Shown piece after piece: positions 32,601 through 43,872 of a DNA stretch of 64,000 nt. The position numbers were made by a program, and so were the translations under genes. The number at the start of each line of letters is the position of its first letter. The stretch's first letter is position 1. The notes under the pieces were generated by a model that did no database searches, was not told the DNA's origin, and saw only the letters and a list, made by a program, of their open reading frames with translations. Source of the DNA: Lantana camara (taxonomy: Eukaryota; Streptophyta; Magnoliopsida; Lamiales; Verbenaceae); the NCBI GenBank assembly GCA_037501455.1, contig CM074862.1, forward strand, positions 53,041,501 to 53,105,500, read 5' to 3'.

Positions 32601-35520
32601 GAACAAAAATAAATAAAGCAAGGAAGTCTCCAATACTCCCAAGCAGCACACGCAAAACCAAATTCAAAATCACACAAGCTACCTCAAGGTAAATATCAGA
32701 TATCATCCACGTTAATCATCAATTACTTCACGTAATTTAACTTGATAAGGAAACAAAGCACATAACAAAGAAATTATTAAATTGAATTTGCATGAATGTA
32801 TGCTTCATGAATGCTATAAATACCGTTCACCGTAGTCACGAAGTTTTAAAATTGTGAGTTGTCGTTGTTTAGTGTATCATCTGTCCCGAAGATAGATTCA
32901 TTGCTCAGTTTGTCTTTAACCTCTTCAGGATACCCCAATAAGACAATTGATGAATTCTTTTAGGGTTATATTCTTGAATCCCTTCTGGCTGTGCTGTTTC
33001 CAGCCTTCATCATTTGCCTTAACCCTCATTCGACCAACCAACTCTTTTTAATTAACCGAATTTGACTTCCCGAAAACCCTTAGACCATCCGTCTTGAAGT
33101 TAGGTCCATAGCCACTATCTTACCCATATCGGAGTTTGAAATACCCTCGAGGATAACTACTCCTGACAACCTTGACGATTCAATCCCTACCTTGAGGTAT
33201 TCGTCATTAGGATCTACCTTAACACAAATCCTTTTCCATCTTCCGTTCATGGTATCCATTCATTCCCATTGACCCCTTAAGGTTATATTTGGCATCTAGC
33301 TCCACATTTCTTGAATCGAAGATAAAATGTTCTTGATGCGTTTTGAAGTTTGATGTAAATCCTCCAATGATCATCTTTTCTGGTTTGGTTACTTCTTAGA
33401 TTTCCTTCCGAAGTATCGTGGGACTAACCGAAGACTTGATAATATTGTCATTATTGAACCCCCTTTTGTACCCTATTGGATTACTCGTGATCGCCATCAT
33501 TCCATCATATGCCAACTTGATTCGACACTCTCTCTTGTCAATTCTGACTTAGGAGTTTCCAGAAGCTCCCTTATAATTCTGTTATCCCCAGATCCATGTT
33601 CTATACATAGGAATATTCTCCAAGCCATTTCCGTTATACCTAATGAGGGACTCCAACCCGAATTGAGTAACTTAACTCTCCTCTTAACAACTTAACCATT
33701 CAAGCCGCCTTGTTTATTTCTGATCATCACTAATAGAACTCCCAGGTCTTCCTTAATTTGCAATTTCGTTATTCTTACTGAAATATTTCTTCGAGCACCC
33801 TTTCAATCGTCCAATTTGTTCCTCGGTCATGCTCTCCCCCTTAAATTTCTGTTGTCCCGGGTTGAACTCCATCGATTCTTCTCTTATCGAAACTCTTGAT
33901 GAGTAAATCCCATTAGGTGGAGTTTAATTGATGTAGAAATCAAAGATTTGGCCTTTCAACTCCTTCCCTAGTTCTCTTGATGTCCGAAACTCCTTTCTTA
34001 ATCTTGTCCGGAACTCTAGTCTCACTTCTCCTTCTGAATTTTTGTTTTCGTTAACCTATCCCTTAATAGAAGTTCTTATTTCCCAAATTCACCTTCCTTC
34101 TAATGTCATCCTATTATTTCTCTTCCTCATAACTCAGATGCCCCTCGGTTGAACTGATACTTGATAGTTGAGGCGAAAGGACTTCCTATCAAGTAAACAC
34201 TAAAATGCATGGTGGGTTAAAATGACAATGCATGGGTCACGTTTACATCAAGCAATTATACCATACATTAGCGCAACGAAACTAATTAGAAATACACGGA
34301 TAAACATCAGGTTAAAAGAATAAATAATTAATGCAAAATATGATGCACATGCTATGAATGTTTTGGGACCTGTCACCAAGGTGGTAGGCTATTAGCTCGG
34401 TAGCTTTTCCTCGTTCCTCCAATCCCGAGGTTACTTTGACTTGGTGGTTATCCCTGGCCTTTCCCACGGTCTTCAAGTTTCCCATGAGTCTTTCGGCATC
34501 ACTTGTATCTTCCACTATCCACAGAGTTAGTATCCACACTTCTTCTCGAAATTCCACCTTTACTTCTAATCGTCACCTCAATCAAGAATTCCGCGCTTAT
34601 CGTTTGTGGATTTAATTCACCTCCAATTGCTTCTACTTGAGCGCACAATTTCCTCTCTTTCTCGTTTCCATTTGTTGCTCCATATCTTCCAATTGAACCT
34701 CACAACATGACAATTCAGCTTGGATTTGGAAAAATGAACTCAAATCCTGTTCTCCATATCGCCACCTTCCCTCTATTTGTGTTTACCCAAATGCTTGCCT
34801 TCTAGAACCCGACTTCTAATCACTAGGCTTAGTTCGAAGTCCTTCTTTGTAGACCATTGATGCATATCCTCTGCCGGACCCCTGTTATCTCTACTCCTCT
34901 TAATTACTAGTATCTCTTCCATGATCCAAATCCGGGACCAATATATCTTCAAGGTTTTGTTCCCTTCATTCCTTAGGTTGCAAGATCCTGTTGAATCCAA
35001 TTAATGCACTTCAAGTAATGGATTCACATAAGTTGTTCTTCTGAGTCACAACCATCCATTGATTAACTCCTATTCCTATTCCCCCAAATGTTCCTCTGCC
35101 GTCGCATCGCCAAGGTCGAACCTCCCATTCTGAATCCCAACCGTTAATTGCAACTCAGTCTACAATGCCACACAACTAGCATTCTCCACATTCCTCCCCG
35201 GGCATCCTTCCTATCTTCCGTGCCTCCGAAGGAATTGTAATAGATCGTTGTGATCATAGAACTTGGCCGTGGTTTGATATCATCTTTATAACCTGGAAAT
35301 CATAACTCATTTCAAGAATGGATGCATGCGATTAGTGCATGCTCATGGCACATATTCAATACGAAAGACAAGAATCCATATAAAATGCAACAAGTAATTC
35401 AACAAAATTCTTAAGGAAACCAAATTCCATATTCAAGATCGATGCAATGCACACAATATCACATAGTCCTATGCCGTTCGACTTAGACTGACTCCGACAA
35501 GACTCAAGAACACCGGTTTT

Positions 35521-35540
35521 GCAACCGGGCTCTGATACCA
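35521..35540 (-). promoter_or_regulatory. Primer-binding site, family A
   Basis: Minus strand TGGTATCAGAGCCCGGTTGC, eight bases inside the LTR end. Twelve to thirteen bases fit the 3' end of plant initiator-Met tRNA. Confidence 0.9.
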
Positions 35541-37447
35541 CTTAAGGATGTAGCACCCCGCACGTGAGGCACCACATCCCCCGCACTATGGCTCAACACG
35601 AGTAACGAAACAGCTAATCCGCACCCATATCAAACCATAGCGAACGGAAGACAAACATAAAAACCTTCCTAAGCCAGGCGGAGCTAGACCTTGTAATGAA
35701 AACCAATCAATGAAATATAATACGTAGCAAAGCCAAAGTTCAATCATACAAACCATAAGCAGAATTTGGGCTCTTCAGGCCTCTTTTCAACTCATAATTA
35801 CAGTCCAACAACCCAATTCAATAATAATTTCATAAATATTCAAGTTCATGATACTATAAAATCCAATCATACATAAATCCGATACATGAGTGAGTGCAGA
35901 GACTCTCCTAACCCACTTGACCCACTTAAAGACTCCAAACACCTCCGCCTAGCCCGAAACTCCAAAGCAAAACCTGCACACTAAAGTGTTGGGGAGGGAG
36001 AGGGTCAGTCTCTAGAAGACTGAGTGAGCAGGAGCGATATACATATATAAAAACATGCACATGCAAGTCATAAATTCCGAACAAGGTTTTGTTTGCGATT
36101 AGTTCCCAACAAGGGCAAGAGAATGATTAATCAATGCTCGGATTTTATGACTAATTCTTATTAATTTCATTACATTCATAAATCATACATAAATATAAGG
36201 CTCGGCGAGTGAGCGTGCACAATCTCCAACCAAACTCCGACCGTGTATGACAAATATCATTAATATATTGATTAGGCGATCATGCAATATATCATAATAC
36301 ACACAGACCATAAATCATGTCATAAACATAAGCGTTTGGGCGATCCGGATCCTGGCCTTCCCGCACGGTGCATAATCATATCATAACATATACATAAGAA
36401 AAGGCATAAATCACAACCAACCTTCTTCCTCCGGGTGGTGGACGGGCTTGCAAGACCCGGCCACCGGTTCAAACATGGGCCAATGGGGGTACATGAATCC
36501 CCCAAGGGCACTCAGCTCCCATTCCCCGCTAAACCTCCTAGCGAGGGCCGGTATCACCGTAGTTTTGTTGGGACTAGTATATGGGATCCCCGTCAGCCCT
36601 TGCTTCCTCGGTTAGCCACATATACTAAGTCCCGGGGCCCGTACAATCAGAAATCCTAAATGTGTCTCGCCAAATATTTCAATTCATAAGTACATATCAT
36701 AATTCATAAATTATTGAAAAAGGGTTTACTCGATCAATACATACTTGGTACATACCTTTAAAAACCATATATATAATCATAAGGTTTTGGCCAAAGCTTT
36801 TCACATAAGGGTTGTAGGGTTTGTTACTTAGCTAGAACAAAAACACCCTCACCTGAACCGTGACGATACAAGGATACGAATACTAAGTGCCTGAACGATC
36901 AAGATCTCTCCACCCTGGAGATAAACTGTACAAAAGACAACATGACATGTTTGTGAGACTCCAGACTCCAATGAACCAAATGTGACGCTCGACAATGAAG
37001 TGAATATGACATGAATGCATAAATGATCATGTTATATCAATAAAATGTTCATGTGCACTATTAAGAGATTTAAATCATATAATCATTCATTCATTCATAT
37101 ATTTCATTCAATTTCATAAGTTCATAAATTCATATAAATTTCATAAATTCATAAATTCATAATATTCATAGTGCATATCAATTAATCCATGAATTCATTT
37201 AATAATCATAACACATAATAGTCATATTCACATTTTGGAATAAAATAAATAAAGCGTTCAATCAAAAGTCAGTAGAATAAATACGCGAAATAGAATTCAA
37301 TTAATTTCAATAATTAAATTAAATCAAATAATAATTAAAATATATAATAAATATATATATAATATATAATAAACATATATAATATAATATATATATAATA
37401 ATATATAATCATATGTATATAGAATATATATATACGTACTCATGCAT

Positions 37448-37449
<2 letters not shown>

Positions 37450-37478
<29 letters not shown>
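37450..37478 (+). repeat. TA microsatellite
   Basis: Shorter partner of 30203-30249. Confidence 0.9.
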
Positions 37479-37481
<3 letters not shown>

Positions 37482-37803
37482 TATGCATGTAATATATCAT
37501 ATATATATTATACTACATATAATTACTCACTCATGCATTCAATATAAACACAAACACACACCTTACATATATATATATACACAGCTATGCATACACACAC
37601 ACACACATTACACAAACCATGCATATATATAATGTAATTATAAATGCATGCAAGGAACACAAGCACACTCAGTAAAAGCAGCAGTAACCACATTCCTGTA
37701 TGCAACAACACAAACGCACAGATAACACACAGCAGCAGCAACAGTCATGGATACAAACAGCAGTAGCAGCAAAAGGAAAACGCAGAAGAGTTCAAGCAAA
37801 ACG

Positions 37804-37930
37804 GGGTGACACCCCCGTGTCACCCTCCAAACCTAGACCGAGACACCCCCGTGTCTCGGTACAGAAATTCCAGGCCTCTATTGTACCCCCGTTCCTCGCT
37901 GGAACGGCCAGAAATGGCACCCCCGTGCCA
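37804..37930 (-). repeat. Hairpin array, A LTR (best preserved)
   Basis: Perfect nine-pair stem GGGTGACAC/GTGTCACCC (37804-37812, 37817-37825), perfect ten-pair stem ACCGAGACAC/GTGTCTCGGT (37837-37846, 37851-37860) and six-pair stem TGGCAC/GTGCCA (37915-37920, 37925-37930), each with loop CCCC. An unpaired ACCCCCGT lies near 37885. Confidence 0.9.
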
Positions 37931-39383
37931 CGAACCAGAAACACCTGGAACAGACAGCAAAACAAGCAGGAAACAGAGCAGGAAACAGGCAGCCATTTCC
38001 AACAAGAAAGAAGGCAACAAAGCAAGGCATAAGTGGCAACAAAACTCAACACAACACCAGCTAAAAGACCACAAAAATGGACAGCAACAACATGAAGGAA
38101 TCTCAGCAAATTGACAGCAATTCTGCGTGAAAGAAAACAGGGCAAAGCTGCGGGAAAAACAGGGCATGCTTGCGTTCAATAAATCTGATTCAGTTCAGGT
38201 CCATAAGTCCATCAAATGTGCAGCAAAACAACATGTATTAAACAAGTAAATCAGTTCCAAAAGTGATCAATCAAGACATGGAAGCGTACGTGACATTCAT
38301 GTGGATTTTCTCAAAGATGTCATAAATGATATATCATAAATATCTCAACAACCACGAAATCAATGACCATAAATGATATGAGGATGTCAAAACAATCAAT
38401 CTCAAGCTTGGAATCAATCAAAATCATTGAGAATCGAAGAAGATCAAGAATTTGCCCAAAAACTCTTATTTTCGGAAAAATGCCCAAAAATGAAGAAACC
38501 ATGCTCAAATTCATGATTGAAAGGATGGAAATGATCAGAATTAAACATATAATACAACCCTAAACTTACCTTGATGATTGGATGAGGTTTGGATGAGATT
38601 TGAGCTCCAAAATCTCCAAGAGATGAAGGGTTTCGGGACTGGACTGTAGAGCAGTAGCTTTGGCTGATGTTTGGGGATTGTGTGAGGATAATCTCGGTCA
38701 AGGATTGATATGTCATGATAGATGGTTGAGTTAGGGTTTCAAAGAATCAAACCATGGTTAATTTGGTTATGGTTTGGGCAAGATATGGATGATTTTGTAC
38801 AACAAGGTCAAATTGGTCTCCGTTTAGTTTTTCGGTTGGATTTTGGAGTTTCAAATGGCTTAGAAAAATTATAAGGCTAAGTTTACTAAACTCAAATTTT
38901 CGTTACGAGTTCAGCGGAGTTGACGGAACTCGAATCCGAGTTCCCGAGCTCAAGATATTAAATTCGGAACCAATGGTACGCTAAGTGCTCGTTAGCCCCC
39001 GATTTGGTTCCTCGAAACAAATTAAATTCGTTAACATAACAAATAAATACGAAAACATAAACCGAGCATAAAATCATGTTCATAACACATATATTTACAA
39101 CATACTACAAATTCGTGGCAATCCGAAATCATTTCATATAAGAACGAAGCTCAAACTTAGTGATATGATCAATCCATGCAATTCATGCATAAATTTTAAA
39201 ATTCCATGCAAAAATATAATTTTCCATGCAAAAACATTTAAATAAATAAATTAAATCTAATATTAAATAAATTATTTTAAGCACGTAATTAATTAACTAA
39301 AACATGATTAATTAACATAACATATAATTAGCATAATCATTAATTTAATACTAATATAAATAAACGTATACATATATACTTAA

Positions 39384-39385
<2 letters not shown>

Positions 39386-39461
<76 letters not shown>

Positions 39462-39481
39462 TATATATATATTATATATAT

Positions 39482-39550
<69 letters not shown>

Positions 39551-39570
39551 TATATATATATTATATATAT

Positions 39571-39610
<40 letters not shown>
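39386..39610 (+). repeat. Expanded TA microsatellite with TCATATATAT interruptions
   Basis: About 225 bp of TA broken by recurring ATCATATATATATATTATATA units, themselves repeated at about 39460 and 39547, so the tract grew by duplication of larger blocks as well as by slippage. Confidence 0.9.
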
Positions 39611-39614
<4 letters not shown>

Positions 39615-39780
39615 TTAATAATAAATTAAAATAAAATATAATAAAATAAAATAATAACAATTATAATAAAATTAAATATAAAACACATAAAAACAATTAA
39701 TCACATAATTAAATAATTTAACTGCGCAATTTAGAAGCAAATCTGACATGTTAATAAAATTGAAAAACCGGGGCGTTACA

Positions 39781-39785
39781 TGGAG
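39781..39785. repeat. LARD target-site duplication, right
   Basis: TGGAG, identical to 28297-28301. Confidence 0.85.
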
Positions 39786-40262
39786 TGATTGGAGTGATGG
39801 AGTATATTGGAGTGATGGAGTGATGGTGTTTATTGGTGTAATAGGGTTCAGGGGAGTGATGGAGTTATTCGGGAAATCGATATACATGCCGTGTTCTTGC
39901 AGGTACATTCTAGGCGGGAATCGAGCTGAGTCGAGTCCTTGCATTCGAGCCCCGCAAGGTGTATTTATTTATTTGTTTATCATTTCCAAGGAATTATTGT
40001 CAAGACTACTTGTTATGTATTTATGAGATGATAATGTATTGATATGTAAAATCCAAGTGTAAATTGCTTGATAAATGATCGATAGTATAGCATGCTTCCG
40101 CTTTGTTCTATTGCATGTATGAATTAGTCCCGTCTAGCTTGTTGTTTTTATTTGCATTGTAACCCGTTCGCTATAGGTTGATTCATGTACGGATTGTCCA
40201 TTTCATATGTGGATCGACCTATAGTGCGGGGGTGTGGCATCCTCACGTATTGGGGTGTGGCA
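39786..40262 (+). repeat. Inverted B LTR, second part
   Basis: Continues the LTR of 27891-28301. It begins with a GGAGTGAT minisatellite (to about 39855), then AGGCGGGAATCGAG, ATTAGTCCCGTCTAGC, CCTATAGTGCGGGGG, and ends GGGGTGTGGCA, a decayed form of GGGGTGCTACA. Confidence 0.8.
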
Positions 40263-40276
40263 TCTTAAGTGGTATC
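40263..40276 (+). promoter_or_regulatory. Truncated leader and PBS remnant of the inverted B element
   Basis: TCTTAAG followed by TGGTATC is the start of the leader plus PBS seen in families A, B and C. It is cut after seven PBS bases by the junction with the minus-strand B LTR. Confidence 0.65.
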
Positions 40277-42103
40277 CTACACGTGGAGATGCCACACCCC
40301 CGCACTATAGGTCGATCCACATACGAAACTGGTAATCCGTACATGAACTAACCTATACCGAACGGGTGACAATGCAATAAACGATAAGCTAGGCGGGACT
40401 AACTCATACATGCAACGAATTAAAGCGGAAGCATAAACTAATCACTATCGAATATAACTATTAAACATGTCATGACATTTCTCGTTTACCAAGTAAAATA
40501 TGTTCTAGCTTCACATATCAATACATTATCATCTCCCAAAATACATAACAATTAACATTAAACATAATTCCTTTGAACAATCAATGAACGATCAAGTAAA
40601 ATGCACAGTGCTTGACTCAATTACATAGACTGGACTCGACTCGACTCCCGCCTAGCATGCATCTGCAAGAACCTGAAAGGTGGAGGCGTCAGTCTGTGAA
40701 GACCGAGTGAGGGGCATAAATATATATTAGCGCAAATAACATGCAAGTTATAACCTCGGGTAAGCTTTTGTAACTAAAATGATATAAGTTCAAGAATAAC
40801 ATAGAACTCGCCCGAGATTACAACTACCAAGTTTAACATGGTAATCACGTTTATTATAACAATTAGTGGCCCTGGCGAGGGGCGTGCACGATCTCTAACC
40901 AAGCCTCGACAGTGAACAAGAATTACACTTTCATTTAATTAGGTTATCACACAAGTCATTATAGTGCACACGATCAATAACACGAAATTCTCCTTTCTCC
41001 AATGGTGGTGGGTTTGCAAGGCCCGAACCACCCACGATATGACGTTGCACGTCGGGAACATGACTCCCACGTACGGGACTCCTTCCTCCACCAAACCTCC
41101 TGGTGAATTCAGGGGGCATCCCCACGGTTTGAGAGAGGTGTGTGAGTTACCCGTCAGCCCTATGCTTTCCCGGTTGGCTCAAACACTCACTCTCGGGCCC
41201 AAAACACACAATACACGATAATTCACGAAACACGATCACGGTAACACGATACACGGCTTTCTTGTAACTCGATACATGACTTGCTTTTCATGAACATGAC
41301 TTGCCTTCAGTGAACATGGTCTACTTTTAAAGAACACGACTTGAGAGTTTAGAAACACTTGTAAGTATATATTTATACCATTTGGCCCAAAAATCACATA
41401 AGGTTATACGGGTTCTAAGTAACTAGCAATTAAACCTCACCTGACAGGCGACACGATGACTCATGGATGCGTGGATGTGCTCAGTTGATCACAATCTCCG
41501 CCCTGGGAGACGAACTTCAAAGAAATTAGAATATGAAGATGAAGTTGAGAGGATGATGATGATGCTCCCAAAGTTCATAATTCTTCCCAAGATTAAGCTT
41601 GAAAATGATGAAGTCTCTCCCACTTTCTTGGAGGTTTTGGCTCGGTGAAGGAGGAAGCAAAATGGTATGTTTTTGCTGAAAATGAAATGATCCTGAAAGG
41701 TGCAAGAAATATAACGTGATATATCTCTTTGATTTTGGTGAAATATTTGAAATTATAACTAAATCCTCCAAGTTTTATAAGTGATGCAATTACGTATAAA
41801 AGGTTTGGAAAATGGTCAATTAGGTCCAAGAATATATTTATGCAATTTTGTCCTTACATTTAAATAAATGTCAATTAAGGACAATTAAGCAATTAAACAA
41901 GTTCGGAAATTAATTCACGTAACACTTAAATCCCAAATTGATACTTATTTGACTTATTTCCACGTAAACATATTGAAATAAAATTTATATCATTTACCCT
42001 AAAGTGTAGGAATTTAATAAATGATAGGATTAAAATAATCCTAACTCTCGGAAATCTCACACGTGTCGTACGTACCTGGAAAGCCGGAAATTGGGGCGTT
42101 ACA
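40277..42103 (-). repeat. Family B LTR, standard form
   Basis: Matches 18299-20145 from its base ~11 (CTACACGTGGAGATGCC) to the end GGGGCGTTACA. It is followed by TCTTT and the C internal region. With 18299-20145 it forms the outer border of the B cluster nested in C. Confidence 0.85.
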
Positions 42104-43872
42104 TCTTTCGCTAATCTTGTTTGGTCCGAACACTACAAAGCCAACTCTAATCTCGCTTCTCTTTCTGAATCCCATTTCCATCAACCTGTCCCTTACTTAA
42201 ACTTCTTTATTTTCCCCGACGTCATCTCCCTTGTAATATGCAACTCCATTATTTATTTTCATCTAAATTCGGATGTGGCTCGGTTGAAATGATACTTTAT
42301 AGATGAGATGAAGGAAGTTCGTATCAAGTAAACACTAAAATACATGTTGGGTTAGGATGTCAATACACGTGTCACGCTTGCAACAAGCAAATATGCAATA
42401 CATTAGAGTGATGAGATCAAATAGAGATGCACGCACAAGTACAATTAAGGAAAATTAAATAATTTGATGCGAAATATGATGCGCGTGCCATGAATGCTTT
42501 GAACCTGTCACCAAGATGGCAAGTGATTAACTCGGTAGCTTGTTCTCATTTCTCTAACCCGGCTTACTTTAACGTGTTGATCATTTCTTCTCTTTCCCAC
42601 GGTCTTCAAAATTTCCATGAGTCCTTGTGCATCAACTTGTACCTTCCATGGTCTGGGATTGCAATTTCTCGATCCCTAACTTCTGTTACATCCACGGAAT
42701 TAGCATCCGAATTTCTCCCCTAGAATCAACCCTTCAATATTATCCGAACTCTCTTACAATATTAACCCCGATTGTGGTTCCGAATCCTACTTCGAATCAT
42801 CACCCTGATCAAGATTCCCGCGCTTATCCTTTATGAGTTTGAATTGATAAATCGAACTTATTTTCCAATTGCTTACACTTGAGCGCATAATTTTCTTCCC
42901 GTAAGTCTTCGCCTTTCTTTATTGTTTCCATTTGTTGCTCCCTCTCTCCCAATTTGACATCCCCCACGATAATTCAACTTGCATTAAAGGAATGAACTCA
43001 AATTCCATTCACAACATTTTTACCTTCCGCGAACATGCATTTACTACGTTGCTTGAATCTTTCCAATCTCTTCCCGCTTTTCCATCTTAGTTGAATTTCA
43101 GAGCTCCCAGACTCACTTCTTCCCGATCTTGACCTCGACAATCTCTTTTCTAGCCATTAGGTTTACTTAGAAATCCCTCTTTGACGACTCTTGATGCTTA
43201 ATTCCCACCAAATGTGTTTTAGCTTGAATGTACACAATCCTCGCTATCTTTTCCATAATCCGAACCCTGAGTTAAAGTACCCTCAAGGTTCATTCACTCA
43301 ATTTCTTAAGTTGAATGATCCCGTTGAATCCAATTATGGCATCCTATGTAGGAGAGTCGCATATACCCACCTTAGGAGTCACAAATATTCCCCGATCACT
43401 CTTATCTTATCCAGTATCTCTCTACCATTGTATCTCTAAAGTGGAACCTCCCATTCCGGATCCTAACCCTAGAACTTTAGCTCCATCTATAAAGCCACGC
43501 ACCTCGAATTCTCTTGATTCTTCCCCGGTGTATCCTTCCGATCTTCCGTGCATCAGAAAGAACTTGTAACAGATCGTTGGCATCGTGGAACTTGGCCGTG
43601 GTTTGATATTATCTTCATAACCCATAAATCGTCACTCATTTAAAGGAGTTATGTATGCGATTAGTGTATGCTCATGTCACGTATTCAAGGCATGGCTTCA
43701 ATGTAAGGACGCAATAGGTAATTCGACAAGATTCAATAGAGAAGGCAATTCATTCTCAAAATCGATGCAATGCACACATTATCATGTAGTTCCTAAGCTG
43801 TACGACCTAGACTGACTCAATCACGACACTAGAACACTGGTTTTGCAACCGGGCTCTGAAACCACTTAATAA
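42104..43872 (-). mobile_element. Family C internal region, PBS-side half (copy 2)
   Basis: Colinear with 11653-13429. The PBS region is 43845-43864 (one base change, GAAACCA for GATACCA on the + strand). It keeps the 67-codon element-sense frame (43625 down to 43422). Confidence 0.75.

Larger units (their letters stand above)
32382..35548 (-). mobile_element. LARD internal region, 3,167 bp
   Basis: Non-coding and CT-rich on the + strand. It has PPT and stem-loop at the left and PBS at the right. Two element-sense open frames recur in the second A element: 35000 down to 34773 (75 codons, about 90% identical to its partner) and 34557 down to 34312 (81 codons), whose shared part contains the string NLKTVGKA. 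They resemble no domain I can name and may be decayed gag. Confidence 0.85.
28302..39780 (-). mobile_element. Complete family A element, LARD-like, 11.48 kb
   Basis: Two LTRs (28302-32381 and 35549-39780) flank a 3,167-bp internal region with PBS (35521-35540) and PPT (32382-32394), all oriented on the minus strand. A perfect 5-bp target duplication TGGAG surrounds it. No gag or pol motif is visible in any frame. Very long LTRs with a short non-coding internal region are the defining layout of LARDs. The LTRs differ by about 3% over the first 255 bases compared by eye and less elsewhere, so the insertion is not ancient. Confidence 0.9.
35549..39780 (-). repeat. Family A LTR (5' LTR in element sense), 4,232 bp
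   Basis: Same ends and content as 28302-32381. The extra length is due mainly to the TA expansion at 39386-39610. The hairpin array is at 37804-37930. Confidence 0.9.

Noticed and set aside
32382..35548. Gypsy gag-pol in the LARD internal region
   Set aside because: No protease, RT, RNase H or integrase motif was visible in any of the listed reading frames.
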